This document shows, in pieces, positions 1 through 14,075 of a stretch of 64,000 nucleotides of DNA. Every line of letters begins with the position of its first letter. Position 1 is the stretch's first letter. The notes below the pieces were generated by a model. It searched no databases, was not told the DNA's origin, and saw only the letters and a list, made by a program, of their open reading frames with translations. Where the stretch lies: positions 70,318,561 to 70,382,560 of the forward strand of contig NC_089682.1 of NCBI RefSeq assembly GCF_031753505.1, in the 5' to 3' direction. The DNA is from Anomalospiza imberbis. Taxonomy: Eukaryota > Chordata > Aves > Passeriformes > Viduidae. The position numbers and the translations under genes are program-made.

Positions 1-3000
1 AATACAGCTCTCCTTTATTCACCTGACAGTGAACCTATACAGGTTTTTTAATTCTACTTTTCACTCAGCCATGCTTAGATTAACATCACGTATATAGTGG
101 GGGTGTTACCTGTCACTCAACAATGACCAGTTCAACAGCACACAGCCACATTGCAAACAACAGCTTAACACATTAGTGCTTCATCCCACTGAACCAAAGA
201 GGTGATTTTATAATATGCAATGTACTTCCATCCAATTCAGGATTTTGATTGAAAATGTTTGTTAAACCCACCTACTCAAGGCATTAAGATCTTTAAGACA
301 GGACTCTGCTCTGCAATTCTTTCACAAGCTGGCAATTATACTAGCACTGGTTTTTATGTTCTGAAGAAAGAGTGATACACACTAAATAACCAAACCATTT
401 TCTGCCACACAGTGCCTGATTTTTTTGCTGTCTCCCACTCTATAAAACTAATCCTGACACACCCAGTTCTGTCTTTTGACTTTAATCATTTCACTGATGT
501 TTTCAGGTATTTGCACATGCTGTACTGTATTGCACTTCTCCTCTCCAGTGTTTTGTCCAAACCCCCAGTTTCAAAAGCTTAAACATCAAAGCTGCATTAA
601 TGTCTCATTCAGAGAACAAGAATATTTGCATATTTAACAGAGTACTGTTGAACTCTTTTTTTACTTTCAAATCTACTCAAGAGTAACATAATTCATGAAA
701 TTCTCACTTCTCCCACGTACACTGGCACACTCCCTAGAGTCAGTGTTTTGAGACTCCACAGTTATATCATGTTCCATATGGTACAGATTTTCATCTCTCA
801 CAATGCCATTTGTTTTCAAGCCCCTTATCAGCTTCACAAAACCACAATACACGACTACAACTGCTTTGCATACTTACTCTGACTTGATAGCTGTAGAGTG
901 ATACTGTTCTATCAATGCTGCACAGACCAAGTATGGTATTCAAAAAATATGTATTTCAAAAAATGATCCAAGGGTTTTTATTTTTCATAATATACATGAA
1001 ATCTACAACACTATAAAACAGCATATTTAGGCAAGGAATGAAACCACTTCCAAACTGAAGAAACTCATGAAAAAGTGATAGTGTGTCCTCTGCTTCTACA
1101 CAGATTGAAGCAAAAGAATACATGTGAATTCTCTCCAGGTTGGGTTTTCACTATTTTATCTCTATTAAGCTCATATTAACAGCCTCTGAGCTGTGAGAGA
1201 CATGTATGCCTAGGTTTTTTCTTCGATGTGTTTCTTGTCCTACTTCAGCGATATCTGTAATAATTGTCTTTTCCAGCACTATGGGACCATATGACCTTGT
1301 CTGTTCTATCTCATATAGAGAAGTGGGGCAACATATGTCCTCTTTTAGTTTGCTACAATGATAGCAAACAAATGTCACAAAAAGCAGTCTGATGAGTATC
1401 TGAAAAGTAGTGTGAGAGAAGACAAAATATTCAAATTTTTTCACCACAAAAGTGGAGCAGGGAAATGCTGGTCCTGGGGAGTGAAATATGTATCTATCTT
1501 TCTTTGTCATGTGGTGTCACTCCAGGCAAGCTGTAGACTTCTCACCAGCCAGACCTGAGAGCTTTCTGAGCTCCTAGGGCTACACAATAGAAAGTGAAAT
1601 AGTCAGACCAAGGAAAGAAAAGCGCTCAACTAAGTGATAATAGCAACTTGACATAAGGAGGGTGGGGAAGAACAGGAGATAAAGTAAAACATTAAAAAGA
1701 ATTGAAAGAAGAGCAAAGCTTTTTCAAGTAGTAAGCTACTTATCAAACTTTGACAGGATCATAACTGAAACTTTCACAATGTAATTATCTGCAAAAACCG
1801 AGGACATTAAGACTGAGGAAATTAATGTTTAAATGTAACTCTATGGCAGAAGTAGACAGTCTCATCTTGTACAAGGACTTAGGGAACAGAAAACTGACTT
1901 TACTGAAGCCATGGAAACCACCAGGGTTTCAGCACATAGTGGCAGCAATTAAAAGGAAAGAAGAAAACTCCTACTGCTGACTTCAGTTCCTCTCTAATGA
2001 TGACACCTCTCATCCCCTTCTGCAACAATTCAGCACTGTGAAAACCATAATGGATGTCTTGAGATTATGTGGAAACTCCTTGGTTAAACCACTTTGTAGC
2101 TCTAAGTCTTTCTGTTGAAAAACTGCTGCATGCCTAAATGAATATATTTTGACAGATTGCATGATCACTACAGCATTGCTGTGCAAAGCACTTAAGGGAA
2201 TTTGAGACCCCTGAAGTATCACAAGTGCTGGAATAAATCCAAATTCTAAGTTACTGTCTAAGCTATTCTTTTCCATTTGACCGTCATATTCACAGATGTG
2301 AAATGAGTGTATTTAGTTGTTTTTGCAGTTTGATTGGTGGTTTTTATTTAGTATCTTAACATATTTCAGCAATTTCTTGGGTTATATTTCTTTACTGGAA
2401 TATATATATGCTTAATGATTAAGGTTAAAACTCTGAAATATTTACATCCATTGATATGATTTTGATAATATTTTCCTTCCAACTCATATTTAATCTCACA
2501 TCAAAGCAAATGCATGAGTAAAACTCCTCATTTGCTGCCTTATTCAAAATCATGATCTTCAGGGCATGTAATCCAGAATAAAAAGGTAAACTATTAATGA
2601 ACTAAAAGGCCCCTAGGGCTTAGAAGTTCAAGCACAAATCCTAGAAGCAAATAACTGAGTATTCTTGCTGTTGCACCACCTACCTTTCCAACACTGCACT
2701 ACTCCAGTGGCTAAACATGCTGAACTTAGCATTACCTTCTCTTTTAATATAAATTAAAGCAAGCTTTTGAACACATTCATATGTTGAATAGCACTCAAGA
2801 CTTCTCTTTCAGTCATTTCCCATGATGCTCAATTATAGATTTTATTGAGAAGAAATACAAAGAAGGATAAATAAAATGCAATTCATTCACTTCCACAGAC
2901 CCACATCTAAATACAATTTTCATAATTTTATGGTGACCCTATTTTGTTGTAACATTTCATTTCAGTTTCCATTTTTTTTCCTTATTCTTAGTAAACCTGA

Positions 3001-3251
3001 CTGACTATGACCTTGAGCAATCTAAAGCAGCTTCAAAACTGTCTGTTTCTGAGAGACAGCTTGGATAAGATGACCTTCCACAGAATCCTTCCAAACCAAA
3101 TTATTCTCTTCTTTTATGAAACACAGGTGTCACAAATATAAAACATGTTTCAAAATCTGCTGTCAGCCTAGGAATAGATCAGTTACTAAAAACTTCCCTT
3201 CTTAATTTTATCTTAACAATAACATGATACTGAAATGTTTTGTGTATAAAG

Positions 3252-3287
3252 ATATATATATATATGTGTATATATATATATATGTAT
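3252..3287. repeat. (TA)n/(TG) dinucleotide microsatellite
   Basis: About 36 bp of alternating TA, interrupted by TGTG near the middle and ending in TATGTATG. This is an imperfect compound microsatellite, probably length-polymorphic. Confidence 0.9.
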
Positions 3288-4397
3288 GTCTCCACAGAAA
3301 TTCATTTTTCAAGATTTATAACTGCACATTCTCAGGTGCAGAGACTTTTTTGACATGATCTCTATAAATATCAGATGAAACTCATGGCTAAAACTGCACT
3401 TTGTATAATTTTCACACAGTTCTTTGGAACTAAACAAACCAATTTTGTCAAATGAGAAATGCATAATTCTTTACATCAGAAAAATCAAGCCTATAGGTGT
3501 CCTTCCATAAGAAAGAAGTGAAGAGGAATCTTTAACCAGGTATATGTTTGCCAAAGTCAGGTAAAACATTCCTGAGGCAATATTTTCCTTTCTTTCTAGA
3601 AATCAGTTGAGATAAGATTCTCTGTTCCTTTATTTACATCCACAATTGTAAAATTTTTGGTCGTGTTCTCAAAGCACTAAGCACATACATAAACCAGAAC
3701 ACAATGCTGTACAACAGTTCTAGACTACCATACCCCAAAGCAGTCACCTAATAACATACAATATCAGATTTTTGTTGTTGTTTTTGGAAATTCAAAGGAA
3801 TTTTAAAGTTCCCATGTCCCACTTCTTATAAGTGTCATGGTAATGAATCATATTGAGTCATATTAAAAATACCCAGGATGAAGTAATAGCAATTTTCGAG
3901 TTTAGTAACATTATTTTAAAGGTGTTTGTCAGTGATTCCCTGGCAAAGAATAATGGTCTGTGTTTCATGGAAAAGAAAGTAATTTCCTCTCCAGCTGTAC
4001 AGTTGCCGCTTTTGCCTTTATGGAAGTGGTGGGAATGCAGGCTGGGAAAGAGACAGAGGCCGAGTCAAGCTTCCTACCAGAAGAAGGGAAGTTAGACTAG
4101 AAATTACCAATGCACATTTTTAAAAAGAAAGGCAGAAGTCAACAAAGACATTTTCACTTGATCACAGACTCTCCATGGAAAGACCAGTCAGAGACATCTC
4201 TGGGTCAAACACAGATGTGGCTCACTCACATATAAGCATATTCAAGTACAGTAACAAGTTTGATGAGCAGAATTTTCAAAATAATAAACCTATTCCTATT
4301 TGATAAAAATTCCACCCATTTCAAAAGAAGCAGACAGGCTACAGATAAGCACTTTTTGAAAATCCAGTCTTTTATCTTAGTTCCTAACAATTCAGAT

Positions 4398-4432
4398 CTA
4401 AGATTCTCTTAGATTCACTAAGATTCTCTTAG
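4398..4432. repeat. Two copies of a 15-nt hairpin unit
   Basis: CTAAGATTCTCTTAG occurs at 4398-4412 and again, identically, at 4418-4432, a 20-nt period. Each copy is itself an inverted repeat (CTAAGA, TTC loop, TCTTAG). It looks like a small local duplication; no function is inferred. Confidence 0.85.
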
Positions 4433-7400
4433 CACTAGCTGTATTGTTTTTGTCACTAAAGACCCATGTTATTGGTTCATTTTAGGAGTAACAGAAATAG
4501 GAGTATCAGAAATAAAGCTGAGATACCTGTTATTGGCAGCATGAAAAAAACATGAAAGCCAAGCTTCTACTGTGTTCCTAGAACATATTCCATATATCAC
4601 CCAGACAGTAAACTTACAATGCAAACTAAAACCTGGAAAAAAATAACTCTTCAGGAAATGAAAAGAATTATGTGACTCTGTGAGTATACTTCAGCAATGT
4701 AAATGGGTTTGAAATTCTACTCATAAAATTGTCAAAGAAAATAAGCTGATAGTATAGCCTCTCATGCTAACTTTTCAACAAAATTGGAAAAATCTAGAGA
4801 AGAAAGCAATTTCAGCTCAAAAGAAAATTATTACTAACTCAGCATTTCTAAGTACTCCTACCTAGCAGTGAAGCTTTCCCTTTTCGTTTTACTCATGAAC
4901 ATGCATAGTAACTATTGCTACTTCAAGATTTGTTAATTCCCATGTTCTCCTCCTAGAGGAGAGGGACTTCTATCCCCTTCAGAGCTGAGGAATTGTACTG
5001 GGTTTTGAAGCACTGCACTGAATATTACTAGCATACTAAAACTCTGAGGAATAACATCCCTTAAATCCTGATTTTTAACATCAGCAGAATATATGGAGCT
5101 GCAAGAATGAGGAAAGAATCTTATCTTCTTTTGGATGATTGTGGGTTTTTTGTACAAAATAGGTGTAATCCATTTTACCTGCCTGTTAAAACATGTTCAG
5201 TAGAACATTTTCAATTAGGGTAAGCATGCCACATACCCTCTTTATACTGCACAGAAAGACACACTTCTGCATTGCAATTCATCAACATGCAAATTGGCAC
5301 AAGTCAAAATGTTTCACATACATTTATGAGTTGCAATCAACCTTCATTTAATAGTTTCTTAGTCTTGGCATGCAATTTGTGCTCTAAAATGAGTGAGAAA
5401 ATTGAGGTAAGAAAGTGTTTTAAAAAGCAAGAAAGAGAGAGAATGAGATCAGAATAACCAGCAGGTCGGTGATGAGGAACTCATCTGTTCTGCAAAACCT
5501 GAACCAAACTACTGCTCTGAACAGGCACCACTGGGGTTTACATTTCAAAGGAGTGCCTTAATCACTAGGCACACTACCTCTGATCTAATGAATATATAAT
5601 TTTATATTCAAAGTGGAACAGGTCCAACAGGAGAAAGACACACCTGAGCAAAAGGAGGCATTCATCACAGACAGATCCTTGTTACAGATCAGGCAGAGGA
5701 GGCATGTCAATCCCATTTTCCCACACCCTGGATAAGAATTCTTATGATTGTGAATGCTCTTCCTTCCACTTGACATATTTCCCCCAAGAAAACTTGTGAA
5801 AGAGAAAAATTCTGCCAGAGTGAAGTAGAGGTAAAAAAATAAGATACCTCAAAAAAGTTGGTGATGAATGTTCTGCATCCGACTTTTACCATGCCATCTG
5901 TTATATACAGCCAAAGGTAGAAACAATTAGGAGAAGCCATTGCCAGTACCTTGGCTTGTTTTTTCTCAAGATTCCTTCTGGAAATTCACTACAGAGATAA
6001 TAGATATTGTCCCAAAATACATAACACCAGGAATCTGTATTATTTTCATTAACACATATTAATTTTTTTTCGTTTTAGGTTTGTTTAAGATCCTATTCAA
6101 AGCACAAGCAGGGTAATTTTAAACATTAAGTATCTCCCCATTCCCATGATATGCATCAATGTAATCCAAAGTTAAACATACACTAATGCATATGCCTTTT
6201 CCACAGTACATTGTCATTACACTTTGTAAAATCCACAAACTGTGTTCAGCGTCAGAATTTTATTTTACATGCCTAAGTATACTTGCACAAATCTACTGCT
6301 AATAATGGCAATCTCCTTAAAAAGCAAAAGGGGGGAATGAATTTTGCCAGCTGAAATAAGATTTGTCATTAAAATTCTACAGCTAGAAAATAAATTATAC
6401 ATTTTCATTGCAATGTAAGCTACTTCTGAACAAATATATATGAAGGGTAGAAATCCGTCAAAGAAAAATGTAAGCATCATGTCAAATTATTTTTTAGTAT
6501 CTATTAAGGCTTTTCCTTGTCTCCAAAAAGTCATCCAACAGATAAAAAGATCCATGCAGAAGTTAAAGATGGAATTTTTTATTGAGAAACTTGTGGGATA
6601 CATGTAATCAAAAGAGTCTCACCACTGAACAGTAAATTTGAAAGAGGAAGCCTGTGGGATGTACTGTCACAGTGGTAATTTAAGACATGACCAAAATCTC
6701 TAAGTTATGCATATGCTTGTCTTATGCCAAAGCTGGCACCATCAGAAGGGGTTAGATTCTGAACAAAAGTAACAATCAGTGAGTTAACAAACAGGTTTTC
6801 AACTGCCAGATGAAATGGCTGTTAAATGCTGAACTTAAGAGGGAAAAACTTTAAAATTATATTTGTTTTCTTGGTAATCAGGTGTGGTGGGATGCATGAA
6901 CAGGAAAGAGGGGATGGCAGTTCCACATGCAGCAATCCATTTCAATGGCTGCCTCAGCCTTCTCTGTAAAGCAATGTGACTGTTTTAACAATATCTGAAA
7001 TGTTTCAGTGCACACTGGATGCACTCAGGATTTAAATTAAATAATAGAAAATGCTTTATATCTGGCAAAGATTTTTTTGAGACATTTGGAAATACAGTAG
7101 GTGTGTATGTGTAAGTAAAATATAACTTGACACTTTTTTCTTGATTCCTTTTAAATTTAGGTGGGACATTTGCCAATACAGCTGTAACAATTTACAGACT
7201 CTTAAGCCATATGAATCTCCCCTAGATATTTCCCTCCAGCATTCACTTCCATAACCCCCTGCAGTCACTTCCATAGAGATTTATAAGGTTTAAAACTTTC
7301 TCTCCTAAACATAGTGTTTGCACAAAAGGACAGTGGTGCACAATGATGGGCAAGTACTAGCCTATCCCCTTCCCCTGTTTAAGATTCAGAAACACATCAT

Positions 7401-9070
7401 GGGCTTCACCTCTTCTGAATTATTACAATTATATGCATCAGTACAAAGGGGATAATAGATTTCAATGCATGTAATGATTTTACACTTTTAAGCCACAGAA
7501 ATATAGAACCAGCAAAAAGAAATTATTTTATAATTATGTAGCTAAACAGAGAGAGTAAATTCTAATTCCAATTAATACTTCAGTTCAGCGAGACAGAAAC
7601 ATAGTTACTCAATACTGAATTAATTTACAAAAATAACAGTATGCCACAATATGCATTACAATTAATGTAACAAGCGGCTTCAAGGAAATTCTTTGTAGAA
7701 TTCAAGATATGCTATTGAAAAAACAAATGAAAAAACAGTATAAGGATTTGGAATAATATCAGAGAAATTTCTGAAGCTTCTGAAACCAAATTAAAAGTGT
7801 TGCATGTGACTCTAGTAGACAATGATCCAACCTGTGCCTCAAGCAGCTGTTAAATCTGTGCCAAAAGCTGCAACACGATACTGAGATTTTAAAGATATCA
7901 TTTTACATGGAAATTAATATTACCCCAGACAAATAGAATGCTTGGGCACTTAAGTAAAAAAAAAAAAAATTGACTTGACCCTTTCTGAAAAGCCCAATTT
8001 TAAACGTGCCCCATCTTTGAGCCTACACCACCATCACATGTGCTAACACCACAGAGAGAACAGAACATGTTGTATGTCTGGCATCATCATTCACCCTCTG
8101 TTCTCCCAAAGTGCTCAGTACACATTTTGAGACAAGATGCTTCAAGAGCTTTGTTTCATTTAAATTCAAATATTTCTGCAATAGTTGTTTTAAGTTATTT
8201 TAAAAAATTATTTCCCAGTCTAATTTTACAATAATGAATAAAGAGCACTTTGGTGAAACAGAGCAAGCATGTGACTAACCACTTACTTCACTGAGGAATG
8301 CCTTTTTAAAATTTACTGACTTACAAGAACAAATTAATATCTTCTCACTGTCACTTTGGCTTCACACAATTATTCTTAATTAAGAGGAATTTTTTTTCAA
8401 ATGCCAGCACACAGATGAAAATCATTAAAACAATTAACAAAAATATCTTCCTTTCAACAAAGTAGCATGGCATACACAGAGCAGCAAGTCAGACTGCTTC
8501 ATTAGGAGCATTTAGATACACAGTCTGGAAGGCACAAAAAATTCAGATCAAAACTTAAGTTTATTCTGCATTATCTGTGAATACATATTTTTGCATGAGT
8601 CATCCACAGAGAATGAACCCACAGCTCTGACAGAACAAGTGCTATGAATACCAAATTTCAAAGTGTAGAGTGTTTATCCACCATCTGTTGTTCAAGAATC
8701 CCATAACTATATTTCATAAAACTTTTCAAACTCAAATTTACTGTGTCATCTTATGAAATAATATAAAAAGGATCACTGGCTTTCATTTAATTGCACTGTA
8801 AACTCTTCCAAACAAGGTACTGTACTGAAAGGGGGATTATTTTTTGTTAGGAGAATAAAATTGAAAGGGAAGAATATGAACAAATGGAAAGATTAATAAA
8901 ACCCTTTTTATCTCAAAGAACGATACCCCAGTGGGCATATAAGATTTCCTCCAGATTTCATATGAAGTTCAGTCATTACAAATAGATAAAAAGAACAGCC
9001 CTATTTTCCAACTTTGCCGAATATAAAAAAATTAAATTCAGTTATTTTGAAGTGTCTTGTCTAATAAATT

Positions 9071-9095
9071 TTCTTGTCTAATAAATAGACAAGAA
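9071..9095. repeat. Perfect 10-bp inverted repeat
   Basis: TTCTTGTCTA (9071-9080) and its exact reverse complement TAGACAAGAA (9086-9095) flank a 5-nt ATAAA loop. The left arm with its following bases also repeats a neighbouring TCTTGTCTAATAAAT just upstream, so it probably arose by local duplication and inversion. Confidence 0.85.
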
Positions 9096-12000
9096 TTAAG
9101 AAATTAATTAAACTAATGAGATGTACTGTTTCCACATTAATGTTATACTTCCAGAAAGCCTCTCCCTTGCTCAACAAAGATTCAATAAGCCAACTTCTTA
9201 AAGAAGCCATTTATAAGCCATGAGAATACCTGTTTTCTTAGGGAAAACAGGGCCAGGGAATATTGTACTGCAATAAGCAGCAGCCCAGTGCTTTCAGAGA
9301 CAGAACACCTTCCATAGATGTGGCTAAATGTTCCAGGGAAACTGCTTACAGGAATTCCATCCTCAGGAATGGATCCTGTACTTATGTACTCCACATGTAC
9401 TTCGTCTGTCAAAAATAACTATTGATTTTCCATAGGTAAAAAGATTCTGGATTAGGCTCCTACACTGAATATAACATAGAGTAGGTGACCTACCTACTCT
9501 CTCAGCAGGAAATTCAAGATTAGTTAGCAGGCATTGGTAAAGTATTGGTAGTATACAGTAAGTCTGTACCTCTGTTTACTTTTCCTTAATAAGGCCTCAA
9601 AAATTTTTTTACCCCTGCCAGTGATTAGAAAGACTATTGTGTCGACTTAATCAGTCCATTCTTCCATATCATGCCTGTAGCTATTTTCATTTTTCCTCTA
9701 TAGCAAAGTAATCAATCAAGTAATCCTGCATAACAGTTCTAACACCAAAAACTGTTCTAACACCAAAATTCAGAAGATTAGTTTATCTGAGCTTGCTCTT
9801 ACTACATCTGTGCTCAGAACACTTGCCCGTATTCTAGAATGATTTTCTAATATTTTTCTTTTTTTTTTTTCTGTAGAGGATGATTCTTTCATTTTATTTA
9901 GAAGGTAAAATACTATCTCACTCCAAATTACTTCAGCTCCTTTTCACTAGCTGAGATTTTATAGAAATCTTATCTGACGACTTGTAGAAGTAATTTAGCA
10001 CTTCAGGTTTTAGTTTTGTACTTTGTCCATCAAGTGATACCTACTAAAACATGTTTTCATGGCTGTTTCATGGTGTTCTTTTTTACATTAGCATTGCTGC
10101 AGTTACCCTACAGTTAAATCTCATCCTCTTTTGGAAGCACAAAGCACTCTTTTGACCAATTAAAGAAAACAAAATGGTGATTTTCCTCTTAAGGTTTAGA
10201 AAACTCATAGTGACTATAAAAAAGTCCAAGGCAGTCTTTCTTCCAGATGGCACAACTGACACCAGAATGCATCCTGTGCACCTACAACTGTTCACTGGGA
10301 GCTTATCTTTCTGGACACTTTCTCCTTTACTCAGCTTCTCTTCAACAGAAGGGAGAGTAGCTTTCAGAGGCATTGCAAGGAACTCTCCTTGGCTGAGGAA
10401 AGCTAATGAAGTAGGATATATCAACACATTCTCTGGCCCTCTTCTCCCAGGACTGCTACTTTTCCCATTTTAAGCTAAGTTTCTCCTATCAAAAACACTG
10501 GATCACATTCTGCATTCATAGCTCAAAACAAGGTTGTGAGATCTCTTGATATTTTTACATTTTTTCCAGCAGAGGATGGAGAAGCCAACAGAAGTGCTGA
10601 TGCAGAAATGAGGAATAGCAGGGGATACCTGAGGTACAAGACTACCTTGACTAAAAAGACATTGGTGGGGGCACATTGGCCCAGGTACACATCACAGCAC
10701 TGAAGTGAAAACAGGATGATTAATAGCTCCTAAAAAGATCCACCTATTGCTCATATCCCATTGGTGTGCCACCAGCAGCAGTGCAGCCACTCAGTCCTAA
10801 TGCAATCCCATCCTAATCCCAGTCCTAATGCCCACTGCTAAATTAAACCTAGGTATAAACCATTTCGAAAAAGTAAATTAATTTGTTCCACATCTCCTTG
10901 CAACACTTCTTGACTGCATTCAGTCTCGCTCTTTGCTTAACCTCTGTTCTCTCCCTTTTTCAATTCAATGACCTCATGATTCTTTATTTCTTCATAATAT
11001 TTTCTTTTAAAAAAATAACAAACCAAATACTTTTCTGCTTTCTTGAACATTTTTCAGCATTTCATCACTATATTTCTGTTTCTCAACTCTCTACAAGTCC
11101 TGTAATTACACTATTTTGGGTTTCTTATTTTGTCTGATATTGACTTTAATGTATTCAGGCTTTCTTGTACTGTCAAAATAATGTAAGAAACTGCGCTCCC
11201 TATATAATTTAATCTAACAGAAATCTAAGGGAACCTAACATTTGGTCTAGTTAATCAGCACTTCAGATGCTGCTAAGTAAACTTGAATCTAAGAAAATAA
11301 GTTAAATTTCAGAGTCTTAAGTTTAACAAATATTCAGTGAAGATATCTGTAAGTCTTTATGCTTTGGACATCTTCTGGTTAGATGGCCTTTTACAAACAT
11401 ACACTTAAAACCATGTCCATAAATTTTCCCAAAAGAGTATTCTTGTTCTTTCCTGAAAAGAGGATTTTTTCCCAAAATTGGTCAGATGGTGAATATCAGA
11501 TGCTGCACAAGGCTGAACTGATTAGACAAGGTAAAGAGGGACGAAGAGGATATTTATGAGCACAGGCACACAAGAAGACAGAAATGAACTTTTAAGAGGC
11601 CTGAGGAAGGCTTTGGGAAACTGAATAAAGCAAGTAAGAAGGTGAGAGTGGACAGAAGGTAAGGAGGAGAGCACGTCTTGATGAGAGGGCAGGAAGCTGT
11701 GAGAAAAGGATGAAGAATGGAATTCTCAGTGCTAGAAGGGCTCATAGTGTGGTTTTTTTTTGAGAAAAATTTAAGCCTCAGAGTAGCCACTTTGTGTTGA
11801 GGCTTCAGGGGTGTTGCTATGACCATTAACATTTATAACATGGTAGTCACTAGAAAGTGACAACTTGGTATAACAAGAGACAAGGCAAGAAATACCCTCC
11901 TCTAGGAATCATACTATCTTCACTTATCCAAGCTGATCCTTAGACAGCAGGGGCATATTGCCAAAGAAAAACTGGAGCAATCCTGAAAACCTGTGCTGAT

Positions 12001-13209
12001 ACCTTTATTTCCATGTCTTTCACCAAAGGAGGAACTCGACATCAGCATTTAAATCACATGTAATAAACTGGGGGGAGAAGGACAGTGTAAGAAAGAGGGA
12101 GAGAGAAAGCAGTAATTGCTTGCTATTTGATACCTAGATGTGAGAAGAAAAAGAAAAAAAATCTGTCTACAGAGTTCAGCAATTCTTAGGAAGCAGCTGA
12201 AGTACAAAGAAAGAACTGCATGGTATTCTTACTGCTGGTTGAAATAACTTGTTTTAAGCTGTAATGTGTACAGGACAGCTGATGATAATGAGAAAATAAG
12301 CAGAGATTAATATAAATAATATATATATTTTAAATATACTAGGATGGCATTAGACTACAATTAATATTGGGAAAAAAAACATGATAAGATTCAGCAAAAA
12401 TTACAACTAATAAAATTTGAAATTTATGGTCATGGAAAAATGCTACTATCTAAGCAGGTTGCTTTCAGGTCAAATCAGCAGGAAAAGTATTTCTGATCTA
12501 ACAAAATTGCAAATATAATTAATGTAATATATTTTGTAGGAGGTATCACAGATAAAGTTTTCTGAAAAAATTCCCCTTGGAAAGCCCTTTTTTACAAAAG
12601 CATCTTAGAGATCTCTAGTATAAGTGCACAGAAAGATATGGTCTTATCTTTTTCAACTTCTTAAATCAGAAGCTCCTTTTCATTTGAACCATTACTCAAG
12701 AGAAAGAGTGGTGTAACTCAGGAAAACAGTTGGCAAACGAGAGAACGCACATAATCAAACCTATAAAAACTTGTCTGTAAAAAAATGACTTGCAATATGT
12801 TTATATAACAAAATAAACATATGATTAAATGCCAGCCAAACTCATCTGCCCCTGAAGCCATCATTAATTTCATATTATTTAATACACTTGCTGCTGCATG
12901 TTTACTCATGTTTTCAGAATTTCATAAAATATGCACGATCAAAAGTTGCTAATTGGCTACTGAAAGGCTTTTATTTCATAACTTATTGACTACATTTTTC
13001 TCCTGAACTTGTTCTAATTAAGAGAGAGCTTAGCATTGTATGTCCATGAACAGTGCCATAGCCCTCAGGTAAAGCTGATCTGTATGGGGAGTTTTGTTGT
13101 CTTTTCTGTTTCAGTGTTCCCAATTTTGTTGTTGCACCTACCTTGTTTACTGTTTTAATTAGAGTTTTTACCATTAATTACAAGTAGTAAGAGTCACAAA
13201 CAATATGGA

Positions 13210-14075
13210 TATGCTCAGGGTGTGCTAATGGGATCAGTGCTGTTCAACATTATTTTTTTGTGATATCCATGGGATCCAGTGCACCTTCAGAAAGTTTGAC
13301 AACCACACCAAGCTCTGTGGTGCAGTTGACCCACTGGAGAGATGCCATCCAGAGGGACCTGGACAGGCTTGAGAGGTGGGCCTGTGGGAACCTCATGAAG
13401 TTCAGTAGTTCAACAGAAGGCAGAGTGCAAGGTCCTGCACGTGGGTTGGGACAATCCCAAGCAAACATGCAGGCTGGGTGGAGGAGGTATTGAGAGCAGC
13501 CCTGGGGAGAAGGACTTGGGGCTGTTGGCTCACGAGAAGCTCAGCATGTCCCAGCAATATGCAACTGCAGCTCATAAAGCCACCCATGTCCTGAGCTGCA
13601 TCCAGAGCAGCATGGCCAGAAGGGTGAGGGAGGGGACTCTGCCTCTCTGCTCTGTGCTGGGTAGATCCCATCTGGAATGCTGCATCCAGCTCTGGTGTCC
13701 TCAGCACAAGAGAGATACGGACCTGCTGGATTAAGCCCAGAGGAGGCTACAAAGATGATCAGAGGGTTTGAGCACCTCTCCTACTGTGACACTGGCAGGG
13801 AGTTGGGGTTGTTCAGCCTGGATAACAGAAGGCTCTGCAGAGTCCTTCCAGCATCTTCCAGTACCTAAAAATCCCTACCAGACAGCTGGAGAAGAACTTT
13901 TGACAAGGGCATGTAGTTATGGGACAAGGAGGAATAGCTTTAAACTGAAAGAAGGCAGATTTAACTGAGATACTAGGAAGGGATTCCTTGCTCAGAAGAT
14001 GGCGAGGCACTGAAGAGGTTGTGCCCATAGAAGTTGTGGACACCCTACCCCCTGGAAGTGTTTATGCTAGGTTGC
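13210..14075 (+). mobile_element. CR1 LINE fragment (end of reverse transcriptase ORF)
   Basis: This is a 5'-truncated, non-autonomous copy of a CR1 non-LTR retrotransposon, starting at the segment that precedes the catalytic aspartate box of the reverse transcriptase. Translated pieces read as CR1 C-terminal protein: DAIQRDLDRLERWACGNLMK near 13344-13400, IESSPGEKDLGLLAHEKLS near 13490-13550, and TKMIRGFEHLSYCDTGRELG near 13750-13805. The conserved FADD box has become FDNH at about 13296-13307. The reading frame is broken by several frameshifts and by a stop at 13732-13734. It also lacks the usual 3' UTR tail, stopping within the sequence for the VVDAPSLEVFKARL segment. It is old and inactive. 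It lies antisense to DLG2. Confidence 0.93.

Larger units (their letters stand above)
1..13209. other. AT-rich intronic DNA, no gene seen
   Basis: Apart from the TA/TG tract near 3.25 kb and small inverted repeats near 4.4 and 9.1 kb, I see no exon, RNA gene or recognisable transposon here. Open frames on both strands are short, rich in Phe, Leu, Ser and Lys, and overlap one another, as expected of non-coding AT-rich DNA. Old, diverged repeats could be present and missed by eye. Confidence 0.6.

Noticed and set aside
10083..10473. Overlapping frames of about 100-114 codons on both strands
   Set aside because: Neither shows a known family, and mutual overlap on opposite strands is typical of chance frames.
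13441..13734. 97-codon frame that could be taken for a gene
   Set aside because: It is CR1 reverse-transcriptase C-terminal sequence, with frameshifts on both sides.
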